A stretch of DNA of 40,415 nucleotides from Saprospiraceae bacterium (lineage in GTDB: Bacteria; Bacteroidota; Bacteroidia; Chitinophagales; Saprospiraceae): NCBI GenBank assembly GCA_020628645.1, contig JAHDES010000055.1, forward strand, positions 1-40,415, written 5' to 3'. The position numbers and the translations under genes are program-made. How positions within the stretch are numbered: position 1 is the stretch's first letter; each line of letters starts with the position of its first letter. Shown here piece by piece: positions 1 through 7,576 of this stretch. Under the pieces are notes generated by a model. It was not told the DNA's origin. It did no database searches and saw only the letters and a program-made list of their open reading frames with translations.

Positions 1-67
1 GAGTTTGATGTACAGCTCGAATAGGCTTGTTTTAACCTACATAAGAAACTGCTGAGCTAATGGAGGA

Positions 68-727
68 ATGCCCCCTTATGAATTATATCTAAACAATACA
101 CAAGTACAGACTTTCAGTGATATGATTCAAATTTCTTCCTTGGTTGCAAATATGTATCAAGTATTAATTATTGACCAAAATGGATGTTTTAATGAAGTTG
201 AAATTAATCTAGAAGAACCAGAACCATTAGTTTTAACAGGGGCAATTATTGATGACACGCCAGTAGGTGGAATGGCAGGAATGATTAGTCCGATTATAAC
301 GGGTGGGGTATTGCCGTATACTTATCTTTGGTCAAATGGAGCAACGACAGAAAGTATAGCCAATTTAGCAGAAGGTACTTATTCTTGTATCGTTACGGAT
401 GCGAATGGATGTACATTAGAAACTCCAGCATTTGAAATCAAAGCTACTTCTTCTATCAAAAATCTACCAAAAATAATTGATTGGTCTTTATATCCCAATC
501 CAGTCATTGATTGGTTAAATTATGAATTGCAATTAGATAAACAAACGAATATCCAAATTAACTTATTTGATGCTTTAGGCCGTCTTGTTTATACTAAACA
601 AGAAGATTTTTCCACTCAGTATAAAGGACAGATTAATGTTACCAACTTTTCTAGTGGCGTTTATTTGTTTGAAATTACAGATGGAGACCAATTGCAAATT
701 ACAGAACGAGTGGTGCTGAATGAATAA
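68..727 (+). CDS. C-terminal part of an SprB-repeat, T9SS-sorted surface protein; 5' end missing or disrupted
   Basis: The product has two SprB/PKD-like repeats: the first begins at the frame's left edge (ANGGMPPYELYLNN), the second carries GGVLPYTYLWSNG and VTDANGC. From about residue 139 it has a type A T9SS sorting domain (SLYPNPVIDWLNYE, then ALGRLVYT and SSGVYLFEI), ending in VVLNE. Such proteins are exported by Sec, then cross the outer membrane by T9SS and are attached to the surface or released. There is no signal peptide. The frame is open only from 56, because a TGA lies at 53-55, and the other two frames also have stops within the first 55 bases. The repeat sequence clearly begins before the first ATG at 68, so this is a truncated or frameshifted gene, or the first 55 bases are foreign or misassembled. 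It converges on the minus-strand gene at 847-1197. Confidence 0.6.
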   Translation: MPPYELYLNNTQVQTFSDMIQISSLVANMYQVLIIDQNGCFNEVEINLEEPEPLVLTGAIIDDTPVGGMAGMISPIITGGVLPYTYLWSNGATTESIANLAEGTYSCIVTDANGCTLETPAFEIKATSSIKNLPKIIDWSLYPNPVIDWLNYELQLDKQTNIQINLFDALGRLVYTKQEDFSTQYKGQINVTNFSSGVYLFEITDGDQLQITERVVLNE

Positions 728-846
728 GATAAAATCTGTTAAAGAGTAAAGAAAAAATTGGCTTAGGTTTTTACAACGATTCTGGCTTTGTTTCTTTTTC
801 ATATATTTTTTGTTCCAAACCAAGAGTCGCGGAGGTTTTTAGGTAA

Positions 847-1197
847 TTATGCTATTCCTCCATTAATGAAGTATGACATTGCGCCTAAAGCAAAGAAAAT
901 ACCAAAGGCCATTAATCGTAGCTTACCATTATGTTTAGAAGCGATTATTTCATCATTTGATAAATCTCTCATTTCTCCAGTTTTTTCTTTTACCCTACCT
1001 ATTATTCGTTGACCTGTTTTAAATCTTCTATCTCTTTTTGTTAGAGGTACTTCCCTGTATATGGGGTATGTTGTTCTTTTAAGTTCTACAAATGCCTTAT
1101 AAAGCACATAAAAAACTCCAAAAGGAATTAAGATAATTAACATGTTAATTAAAATCGTTATAACTGTTGATTTTTTTGTAATTACAGGTTGTTTCAT
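847..1197 (-). CDS. Small two-helix membrane protein, paralogue of its upstream neighbour
   Basis: This 116-residue protein of unknown function has two hydrophobic segments, at about residues 11-35 and 93-111. Between them is a basic and polar loop of about 57 residues containing DRRFKTGQR and MRDLSNDEI. The same layout and similar loop motifs (DKRFKEGVR, QRDFTDEEI) occur in the protein encoded just upstream at 1240-1638, so the two are tandem paralogues. The 42-base gap and shared strand suggest one transcript. No catalytic motif is visible, and with both termini probably on the same side of the membrane the conserved feature is the loop. I do not recognise the family. The gene itself is likely real because it has a paralogue with the same architecture. 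Confidence 0.7.
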   Translation of the reverse strand: MKQPVITKKSTVITILINMLIILIPFGVFYVLYKAFVELKRTTYPIYREVPLTKRDRRFKTGQRIIGRVKEKTGEMRDLSNDEIIASKHNGKLRLMAFGIFFALGAMSYFINGGIA

Positions 1198-1239
1198 GAT
1201 TTATAAATTCATAGAATAGAATGAAGTGAATTTAAGTTA

Positions 1240-1638
1240 TTATTTATCTAAATTAAGATTATACAGGAATATCATTAAGCCAATAGAAATGGCCATTGCT
1301 ATAAGGCGTTTAACAATATTTGACTTTAAAATAGAGATTTCTTCATCTGTAAAATCTCTTTGACCTGACCCAATTATCTCATATTTAGTTCCATCTTTTC
1401 TGACTCCCTCTTTAAATCGTTTATCTGAAGTATATGCACGAACGACCTTAAAGTCGTTAGTTTTAATTTTTACCGTTTTTAATTCGTGCCAAGTTTTAAA
1501 TATCTTATACAGAAAATAGAATGTGATGGGCAGTACTACTCCTACAATTGCAGCAATCAAAAAATTTAATATGGTTAATTTTTCAACTTTATAACTATTG
1601 GTGCTATCAGCGGTCCATGTATCTCCTAAACGTTTCAT
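1240..1638 (-). CDS. Small two-helix membrane protein, first of a paralogous pair
   Basis: The 132-residue product starts MKRLGDTWTADS. It has hydrophobic helices at about residues 22-47 and 109-127, and a loop with FKVVRAYTSDKRFKEGVR and QRDFTDEEI that matches the loop of the neighbouring 847-1197 product. The frame is open back to an ATG at 1689, but that extra stretch has the character of non-coding DNA and its first codons lie inside the left arm of an inverted repeat (1678-1700). I therefore prefer the internal ATG at 1638. Function is unknown. Upstream, 1701-1838 holds a MITE-like element and a set of regularly spaced GTGAA boxes on this strand, which may contribute to control of the pair. 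Confidence 0.68.
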   Translation of the reverse strand: MKRLGDTWTADSTNSYKVEKLTILNFLIAAIVGVVLPITFYFLYKIFKTWHELKTVKIKTNDFKVVRAYTSDKRFKEGVRKDGTKYEIIGSGQRDFTDEEISILKSNIVKRLIAMAISIGLMIFLYNLNLDK

Positions 1639-1677
1639 GTTATATTCTTTTAAATTTGTTTGGTGAAAGTGTTTTAA

Positions 1678-1838
1678 AACATGAATCATCCCAAATTTTG
1701 TGGATATATTTTGCTTTTCAATCGCAAAATGTGAAATACGTGCTTAAGTGGATATTTATCCACGAAAAACGCTTTTAGAATTCACTTTTTTCACCTATTC
1801 ACACTGAATTTCACTAAAAAATTGGGATGATTCATGTT
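1678..1838. repeat. 161-bp inverted-repeat element (MITE-like)
   Basis: The ends are inverted copies: AACATGAATCATCCCAA at 1678-1694 is perfectly repeated in reverse at 1822-1838, and the match continues with one mismatch for about five more bases. The interior has no ORF. It carries a short hairpin (GTGGAT, four bases, ATCCAC, about 1748-1763) and four TTCAC boxes. The arrangement of short terminal inverted repeats around a non-coding core is typical of miniature transposable elements, but I see no target-site duplication, and a large regulatory or attenuating cruciform is possible. Confidence 0.45.
1781..1814 (-). promoter_or_regulatory. Four regularly spaced GTGAA boxes upstream of the membrane-protein pair
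   Basis: TTCAC on the plus strand (GTGAA on the minus strand) starts at 1781, 1790, 1799 and 1810, so spacings are 9, 9 and 11 bases, about one helical turn. It lies 143-176 bases upstream of the preferred start at 1638. Such phased short direct repeats can be regulator sites; chance in AT-rich DNA or an internal feature of the MITE-like element cannot be excluded. Confidence 0.3.
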
Positions 1839-1854
1839 AATCATCGTTTAACTT

Positions 1855-4653
1855 TTATTCTTTATTGGCTTCTATTTTATTTGATGAATTTCCTTCTTTT
1901 GCAATAGTATTATCTTCATTTCCTTCCCCATCTACATTTACACCTCCACCACCATTATCACAACCATCAATAAAAGCATAGAAAACGGCTCCTAAAATAG
2001 TTTCAAAACCTGGTAATAATTCAATATCAGTTCCTGAATCATAATCAACAATTGCAGTAGCATCAATTATTTGAGTAGAATGAATACTTCCATCCGTTTC
2101 ATAATCAGCAACACCTGTTTCTGTACCCATTAAGGCACCATTACCACCAGTAGCATAATCATCTGGACAGCAATTGACAGGATCTGTCAGTGTAACATCT
2201 ACTGGATCAATAGTACAAATACCTACCGTCATACTTAGTTGATTATAATCACCTTGAGGAAGATTAGAGATAGTTGCAGAATTAGATGTGACAACAATCC
2301 CTGTAAATGTTCCACCACTATAATCAATATCATAAGTACCATCAGGTACATTTGTAAACGTTAAAGTAATGCTACCATCTGCTTCTCCACATGTAATCGG
2401 ATTATTTCCAGTAGCAATCAGTGTAGGTTTAGGTGTTACAGTGATTGAAGTACTTCCAGAAATAGCTTGCACACAACCATTTGCATCTATTACATTAACA
2501 AGTGTGTAAGTAGTTGTTCCAGCAGATGCTGTAGAATGGCTAATTGTACCAGTATTACCCGTGGTGGTCATACTTTGTACACCGCCGCCATTAATCGTAT
2601 ACTCAATGGTATAAGGAGCTGTACCACCTGTTCCAAAAAATGAAATATCTGCAACATCGCCTTCACAAACTTCAGTATCACTACTAATTGAAGCAGCAGG
2701 AAAAACGGTTGGAGTACAAGATACCGAATAAGTAAATACAAAAGTTCCAGCAGAAGAAGAATGCGAGAACGTGTTATTTCCCATCACAACAGCCTCTACG
2801 GTAGTAGATAAATGATCATCTCCAGAATTATAGGTACAATTTGAAAATGCAGAGTCATCCTCATACGATTCTACTGTAATATTACGGAAGTTTTGACCGC
2901 AACTGGTTAATCCTAAATTAAGAATAATAGGAACATCCGAGCAAATACCTGCATTGATATAAGTAGCAGGATTTCCTGATGCACCACTTTCAGATACATC
3001 AAAATAATAAGAAGTTCCTCCAAGAGAAATCACCCATTCATTTTCACCACCAAATCCATCATCACTAGATGGAAACGAAATATTCGTGATTTCTATTTGC
3101 ATTTCATTACTTACATCTGGATTACAAGAGTAGGAAAAGTTTGGATCAACAGCTTGACATACATCTACTAATCCCCATCCATGATCGGAGTCTCGATTCG
3201 GAAAATTGTCAGCAGTAGAAATCATTCTATTGAGTACTTGTTCGCGGGTCCAAGTAGGATGATTACCCATAACCAAAGCAGCAATACCAGCAGAAGTAGC
3301 TGTAGCACAAGAAGAACCTCCTACATAACCTTGGCTATCAGGAGCACGATCTGTTGTAACGCCTTTCCTGTCATTGTCAGAGGCACGTTGCATCACCACT
3401 ACAAAGTCAACCTCTTGTCCGTCATGGCAAACATTACAAGTAGAGCCATTATCACGTATTCCTGTAGGAGCAATAGTTTCTGGCATCCAAGCAGGAAAAA
3501 TCACACCAAAGAAAGTAGTAAAAGAGAAAGAAGTACCTGCTGCAGCAAAAATCATCTTATCTTTATTGTATGCATATTCTACGGCATCTTCTACTTGACC
3601 ATTAGAAAAGGCATCTCCAATAGACATGCTTATGATATCAATTCGAGTATCATCTGCTGCATGATACAAGCAAAGAGAAACTCCATCTTTTTCGGTAGCT
3701 CTATTAATAAGTACATCTTCTGTTCCTCGATAAGATACCATATTCGCTTTGTATGCAACTCCTGCAGGAGAATTATCAAAGCCTCTTGGGGCTGCTGCCA
3801 AACCTATCATAGATGTACCATGACCACATTCATCATCCCAACCGTCATAATTGGCATCACCTGTATTATCTTTATAAAAACCATATTTCTCAATGACACG
3901 ACCAGCTGAATCGCCCTCATCAAATTCACTTCCTAATTTATCATTGGTATCAGACACACCTGTATCAATAACAGCAATCCAAACACCATCACCATGATTA
4001 CTAATATTCCAAGCACAATCAATATTCGATTCTTGTTGATGCCAAGATTGTCTTGATTGTGGTGAAATGGAAGTATAATCGTTACTGTTATAAGGGGCTG
4101 TTAATGAACCACATCCAGAATCAGATCGTAATGTTTCCATTTCTTCTTCATCTAAAAAGGAATAACTCATTGGATCGAAATAGCGAACTAATGGGTGATT
4201 TCTTACTTTTTCGACAATTGATTTATTGAATACTCGAAAGTTGATGAAAGGACCGTGACGAACTTCACCAAAGGGCATTAAATATTCATTGGTAAATCGT
4301 GGCCCATAAATCGCTTCTGTTTCCGTCCGAATAAAATTGATTAATTCATTTCGAGCTGCCGTCCATTGATTATCATTAAGATCAATTAAATGAATTTTTT
4401 TGCGTAAATCTGTAAATCCTGCAGGTTGATAACCGATAGAAACTAAGGAATCACTGATAATTAATGTACTCCAAAGCATATGATCGTCCGCATTTTTCCA
4501 ATGGTAAACCTCATTAGTTCGAAGTAGGGTTTCTTCTATTTCTGCATTAATTTCTTCACGACTTAGCGCATCTTGCGCATTTAAGGATGGTAATAGAAAG
4601 AAAAAGGATAAAATAAGAGTAAGTGGGTAGAGTTTGTGCAATGTTGAGTTCAC
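1855..4653 (-). CDS. Secreted subtilisin-family (S8) serine protease with PKD-like and C-terminal 3-coathanger-like domains
   Basis: The 932-residue protein has a Sec signal peptide (about 1-26, ending SLNA). A prodomain-like region follows, then an S8 catalytic domain with Asp230 in VIDTG, His278 in CGHGT and Ser448 in GGSSCATAT. The position where subtilisins carry the oxyanion-hole Asn (AAAGN) reads AAAGT here (Thr374), which is unusual. A CNVCH pair lies at 406-410. After the protease come a jelly-roll-like region, a PKD/SprB-like repeat (GTGGTAPYTIEY) and a C-terminal GTDIELLPGFE motif. That last motif is shared with the propeller protein at 12027-13400 and is typical of secreted Saprospiria proteins. 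The role is probably extracellular proteolysis of an unknown substrate. A near-perfect promoter lies about 55 bases upstream. The last 30 residues are Asn/Glu/Lys-rich and low-complexity. Confidence 0.88.
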   Translation of the reverse strand: MNSTLHKLYPLTLILSFFFLLPSLNAQDALSREEINAEIEETLLRTNEVYHWKNADDHMLWSTLIISDSLVSIGYQPAGFTDLRKKIHLIDLNDNQWTAARNELINFIRTETEAIYGPRFTNEYLMPFGEVRHGPFINFRVFNKSIVEKVRNHPLVRYFDPMSYSFLDEEEMETLRSDSGCGSLTAPYNSNDYTSISPQSRQSWHQQESNIDCAWNISNHGDGVWIAVIDTGVSDTNDKLGSEFDEGDSAGRVIEKYGFYKDNTGDANYDGWDDECGHGTSMIGLAAAPRGFDNSPAGVAYKANMVSYRGTEDVLINRATEKDGVSLCLYHAADDTRIDIISMSIGDAFSNGQVEDAVEYAYNKDKMIFAAAGTSFSFTTFFGVIFPAWMPETIAPTGIRDNGSTCNVCHDGQEVDFVVVMQRASDNDRKGVTTDRAPDSQGYVGGSSCATATSAGIAALVMGNHPTWTREQVLNRMISTADNFPNRDSDHGWGLVDVCQAVDPNFSYSCNPDVSNEMQIEITNISFPSSDDGFGGENEWVISLGGTSYYFDVSESGASGNPATYINAGICSDVPIILNLGLTSCGQNFRNITVESYEDDSAFSNCTYNSGDDHLSTTVEAVVMGNNTFSHSSSAGTFVFTYSVSCTPTVFPAASISSDTEVCEGDVADISFFGTGGTAPYTIEYTINGGGVQSMTTTGNTGTISHSTASAGTTTYTLVNVIDANGCVQAISGSTSITVTPKPTLIATGNNPITCGEADGSITLTFTNVPDGTYDIDYSGGTFTGIVVTSNSATISNLPQGDYNQLSMTVGICTIDPVDVTLTDPVNCCPDDYATGGNGALMGTETGVADYETDGSIHSTQIIDATAIVDYDSGTDIELLPGFETILGAVFYAFIDGCDNGGGGVNVDGEGNEDNTIAKEGNSSNKIEANKE

Positions 4654-4708
4654 TGTTTTTGTCTTGTAAGGTTAGGAAATAAAGAAAGGCTATTTGGGGG
4701 TCTAATCT

Positions 4709-4739
4709 CAAAGATACCAACAAATCATTGTTATTCAAA
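4709..4739 (-). promoter_or_regulatory. Bacteroidota-type promoter of the S8 protease gene
   Basis: On the minus strand TTTG (complement of 4736-4739), 19 bases, then TATCTTTG (complement of 4709-4716) matches the primary-sigma consensus TTTG-N19-TAnnTTTG exactly. Predicted transcription start is about 4703, giving a leader of about 50 nt before the ATG at 4653. Confidence 0.75.
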
Positions 4740-4862
4740 ATTTTACTAAACTGTATTATGGTAGATATGATTATTTTATGCGAACAATCTTCATAAAATA
4801 CTGTTTTTAGTGTTTAGTCTATTTTCAAAAAAAGCAATTCTTCATATTTTTTTACGCTATTT

Positions 4863-6233
4863 ATGCAAACAATCAACATCTTTTGGTTTCGTCGTGATCT
4901 TCGATTACAGGATAATGCTGCTTTATATCATGCTTTAAAAAGTGGAAAGCCAATACTTCCTTTATTTATTTTTGACCGAGCTATTTTGGATAAATTAGAA
5001 GATAAAAAAGATGCTCGGGTTCATTTTATTCATCAAACGTTGCAAGAATTAAATGAAGAATTACAAGCATTGGGAAGTTCTTTATTAGTTAAATGTGGAA
5101 CTGTTCAAGAAATTTGGAAGGAATTGTTATCCACCTACTCCATCAATGCAGTTTATGCTAATCGTGATTATGAACCCTATGCAAAAAAACGAGATTTAAG
5201 TATACAAACTTTATTAGAAACAAATAAAACAGCTTTTCATACGTATAAAGATCACATTATCTTTGAAAAAGAAGAAGTACTCAAAAAAGATGGTACGCCT
5301 TATACCGTTTTTACTCCTTATAGTCGTAAATGGAAAGAAAAACTGACTACTAAAATGGTCATGATTGAAAATGAAGATGGAAATAAAGAAGCTATTTCAT
5401 ATTATTTTCAATCCTATCCTTCCGAAAAATATTTTTCTAGTTTTCAGCAAATAGGAAAAACGACTATTCCTACTTTGCAAGAAATGGGTTTTGAAGAGAG
5501 TCGCATCTTGATACCTTCTAAAATTGTTACCCGTGCTTTAATCAAGTCCTATGATAAAACTCGTAATTTTCCAGCTATTAAAGGGACATCACAATTAGGC
5601 ATTCACTTCCGATTTGGAACGATTAGTATTCGTGAGAAAGCTCGTCATGCCCAACAGTTAAATGTTACCTACTTAAATGAACTAATTTGGCGAGATTTTT
5701 ATTCTATGATTTTACAAAGCTTTCCACATGTGGTGGGCAATGCCTTTAGAGAAAAGTATGAGTATGTTGAGTGGAGAAACAATACCGAAGATTTTGAAAA
5801 ATGGTGTGCTGGACAAACAGGCTATCCCATTGTAGATGCAGGAATGCGTGAATTAAATGCGACGGGCTACATGCACAATCGCGTACGGATGATTGTGGCT
5901 AGTTTTTTGACCAAACATTTATTGATTGATTGGAGGTGGGGAGAAGCTTATTTTGCAAAAAAATTATTAGATTTTGATTTGGCGAGTAATAGTGGAGGGT
6001 GGCAATGGGCAGCAGGTTGTGGAACGGATGCAGCCCCTTATTTCAGAATTTTCAATCCATATTCGCAACAACAAAAATTTGATAAAGAATTTACCTACAT
6101 TAAAAAATGGATACCTGAATATGGCACTTCAAATTATCCAGAACCTATCGTCGATCATAAAATAGCTCGTGAGCGTTGTTTGGCTGCATACAAAACAGGA
6201 CTTGCAAAAGCAGAGGAAATGATGGTTGGATAG
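4863..6233 (+). CDS. phrB: Deoxyribodipyrimidine photolyase, class I cryptochrome/photolyase family
   Basis: The 456-residue flavoprotein uses blue light to split cyclobutane pyrimidine dimers in DNA. The N-terminal antenna domain starts NIFWFRRDLRLQDNAAL (residues 5-21). The FAD domain carries ELIWRDFY (273-280), KTGYP-like QTGYPIVDAGMR (318-329), NATGYMHNR (332-340) and LASNSGGWQWAAG (373-385). The three electron-transfer tryptophans of E. coli photolyase correspond to Trp304, Trp357 and Trp380, and the Asn facing flavin N5 is kept (Asn376). The usual ANNGGW reads SNSGGW. Length fits bacterial class I enzymes. A (6-4) or cryptochrome role is less likely given the close match to the CPD type, but substrate cannot be fixed from sequence alone. 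It stands alone on its strand, divergent from the protease. Confidence 0.93.
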   Translation: MQTINIFWFRRDLRLQDNAALYHALKSGKPILPLFIFDRAILDKLEDKKDARVHFIHQTLQELNEELQALGSSLLVKCGTVQEIWKELLSTYSINAVYANRDYEPYAKKRDLSIQTLLETNKTAFHTYKDHIIFEKEEVLKKDGTPYTVFTPYSRKWKEKLTTKMVMIENEDGNKEAISYYFQSYPSEKYFSSFQQIGKTTIPTLQEMGFEESRILIPSKIVTRALIKSYDKTRNFPAIKGTSQLGIHFRFGTISIREKARHAQQLNVTYLNELIWRDFYSMILQSFPHVVGNAFREKYEYVEWRNNTEDFEKWCAGQTGYPIVDAGMRELNATGYMHNRVRMIVASFLTKHLLIDWRWGEAYFAKKLLDFDLASNSGGWQWAAGCGTDAAPYFRIFNPYSQQQKFDKEFTYIKKWIPEYGTSNYPEPIVDHKIARERCLAAYKTGLAKAEEMMVG

Positions 6234-6504
6234 GCGCGTATCAAGTGTAGGGTTAAATTTTTTAGTTTCATCATTCCTTATTTTCTCACCAAGTGGCATA
6301 TTTTTCGTCTTATCAATTTAGATAATAGTCTTTACACATAGAAGATTATATAAATTAATTTTATTTTCGCTTTTGTAAACAATCTTTATTAGAAAACTTA
6401 TCTAGTATAACTAGAAGTTTTTTACTGATTTGAGAAAAAATAAAATTTATTTTTAAATAAAAAAATAAAATAAATTATTGATAATCAATGCTTTCGAAAT
6501 AGTT

Positions 6505-6535
6505 TTTGAAAAAAATGAAAAAAAATTAGTTTTTG
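6505..6535 (+). promoter_or_regulatory. Possible promoter of the structured intergenic RNA
   Basis: TTTG at 6505-6508, 18 bases, then TAGTTTTTG at 6527-6535. This is close to TTTG-N19-TAnnTTTG, with one extra base in the downstream box. Transcription would begin near 6541 and could run to the terminator at 6878-6919, about 380 nt. Confidence 0.4.
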
Positions 6536-6754
6536 ACCCAACCCCTTTAGATAAATCTCCGTGTATGTGGTTGAAAGGGATTTATTAGTGATTTCCCGAT
6601 AAAGATTTAGATTGTTAAATGAAATGATTTAGAGTTTTGTCGGGAAAAACTTTTCTCCTCGTTTTGCATTGAGTCGGGAAACTTGATAAAAAACAGGAGG
6701 GTATTTTTAAACCGATTACAGCCATTCCCATTAACCGAGATTCATCTCAAGACC

Positions 6755-6796
6755 GTATTACGCTAGAATTTTATTCTAGTCTAAAAACCGTAATAC
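6755..6796 (+). ncRNA. Nested stem-loop, possible part of a structured RNA or leader
   Basis: GTATTACG (6755-6762) pairs with CGTAATAC (6789-6796). Inside it CTAGAAT (6763-6769) pairs with ATTCTAG (6773-6779), leaving a 9-base bulge on the right side. The RNA's true ends are not known; the promoter-like motif at 6505 and the terminator at 6878 would delimit it. Confidence 0.35.
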
Positions 6797-6877
6797 TCAG
6801 TAAGAAACACAATATTCATACTGGGTAACATTCCAAAAACTGATTATTTTGTTTTCTTCATTGACCTGAATCGAAAG

Positions 6878-6919
6878 CCTGTTAAGGAATGTATTAAATT
6901 TCCTTAACAGGTCTTTTTT
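6878..6919 (+). terminator. Strong intrinsic terminator before the sigma factor gene
   Basis: CCTGTTAAGGAA (6878-6889) and TTCCTTAACAGG (6900-6911) form a perfect 12-bp stem with a 10-base loop, followed by TC and six T (6914-6919). It ends 61 bases before the sigma factor ATG, so either it closes an RNA from 6.54 kb, or it acts as an attenuator in a leader. Confidence 0.8.
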
Positions 6920-6980
6920 ACAAAGAAACTAAATTGGGTAACAAATTTGTTATCTTACTAGTCATTCGAATTCGGTTAAT

Positions 6981-7538
6981 ATGCAAATCAATCGGCAACT
7001 TCTTAAAGATTGCGCAAAAGGCAAACGCAAGGCTCAATTCGAGCTTTACAAAAGCTGCTACAGCACGCTCATGCAGGTGTGTATGCGCTATAAGAAGAAT
7101 GAGAATGATGCCGCTGCAAGTTTAAACGAAGGATTCCTGAAAATTCTCAATAATTTGAATAAATACAGGGAAGAAGTTCCCTTTGAAGCGTGGATTCGAC
7201 GTATCATGATTAACACCATAATCGACGAATTTCGCAAAAATAAAAAACAACTTGAATTGATTGAACATACTAATTTCGAAAATGAGGAAATGTATCTCGA
7301 TCATACCGAACTCAATGAGGCAGATTTACAGTTTGATGCCGCTGAATTAGAAGCCATCATTCATCAACTTCCGCCCATGAGCCAAAAAGTATTTAATTTA
7401 TACGCCATAGACGGTTACACCCATAAAGAGATTGCAGAAATGCTCAAGATCAGCGCGGGCACATCAAAGTGGCATTTGAATGCAGCAAGAACCAAAATAA
7501 AGTCCTTGTTGCAGGAGCATTTAAAACACACAAAGTAA
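6981..7538 (+). CDS. ECF-type RNA polymerase sigma factor
   Basis: The 185-residue protein has a sigma region 2 (about 14-90, with FEAWIRRIMINTIIDEFRK at 68-86) and a region 4 helix-turn-helix (about 122-178, with YTHKEIAEMLKISAGTSKWH). It lacks an N-terminal extension, as is usual for ECF factors. It would direct RNA polymerase to stress- or envelope-response promoters. The next gene, 38 bases downstream, encodes a membrane protein that is a good candidate anti-sigma factor. In Bacteroidota this pairing resembles ECF21-type sigma factors and their dual-membrane-spanning anti-sigma partners (family recalled, not searched). A TATCTTAC box at 6951-6958, just after the terminator, may be its own promoter; no good upstream box is seen. 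Start: the ATG at 6981 gives the standard N-terminus; the overlapping ATG at 6934 is in another frame. Confidence 0.92.
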   Translation: MQINRQLLKDCAKGKRKAQFELYKSCYSTLMQVCMRYKKNENDAAASLNEGFLKILNNLNKYREEVPFEAWIRRIMINTIIDEFRKNKKQLELIEHTNFENEEMYLDHTELNEADLQFDAAELEAIIHQLPPMSQKVFNLYAIDGYTHKEIAEMLKISAGTSKWHLNAARTKIKSLLQEHLKHTK

Positions 7539-7576
7539 TCTATAACATAAGATTACACTTTATCAACCTGTATTAA

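Larger units (their letters stand above)
6234..6980. other. 747-bp intergenic region with promoter-like motif, complementary segments and terminator
   Basis: No ORF here looks coding. The left part (6234-6500) is AT-rich and featureless. From 6505 there are, in order: a promoter-like motif, a TTTCCCGA segment (6592-6599) that could pair with either of two GTCGGGAAA copies (6639-6647, 6673-6681), a hairpin nested in an 8-bp outer stem (6755-6796), and a strong terminator (6878-6919). The region looks like an untranslated RNA or a terminated leader upstream of the sigma factor gene. It does not show the hallmarks of tmRNA, RNase P RNA or SRP RNA. Confidence 0.5.

Noticed and set aside
788-1012. 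74-codon ORF on the plus strand
   Set aside because: It is antisense to the 847-1197 gene, which has a paralogue; it is a shadow frame.
1639-1689. Upstream start at 1689 for the membrane-protein gene
   Set aside because: The first codons fall in the arm of an inverted repeat, and the internal ATG at 1638 gives a normal N-terminus.
3181-3909. 242-codon ORF on the plus strand inside the protease gene
   Set aside because: It lies wholly antisense to the S8 domain, whose motifs are clear. The translation is Ser/Ile/Cys-rich with no known domain; it is a shadow frame.
6541-6920. tmRNA, RNase P RNA or SRP RNA in the structured region
   Set aside because: The length is near that of tmRNA, but the tRNA-like ends, the RNase P core motifs and the SRP tetraloop region are not seen.
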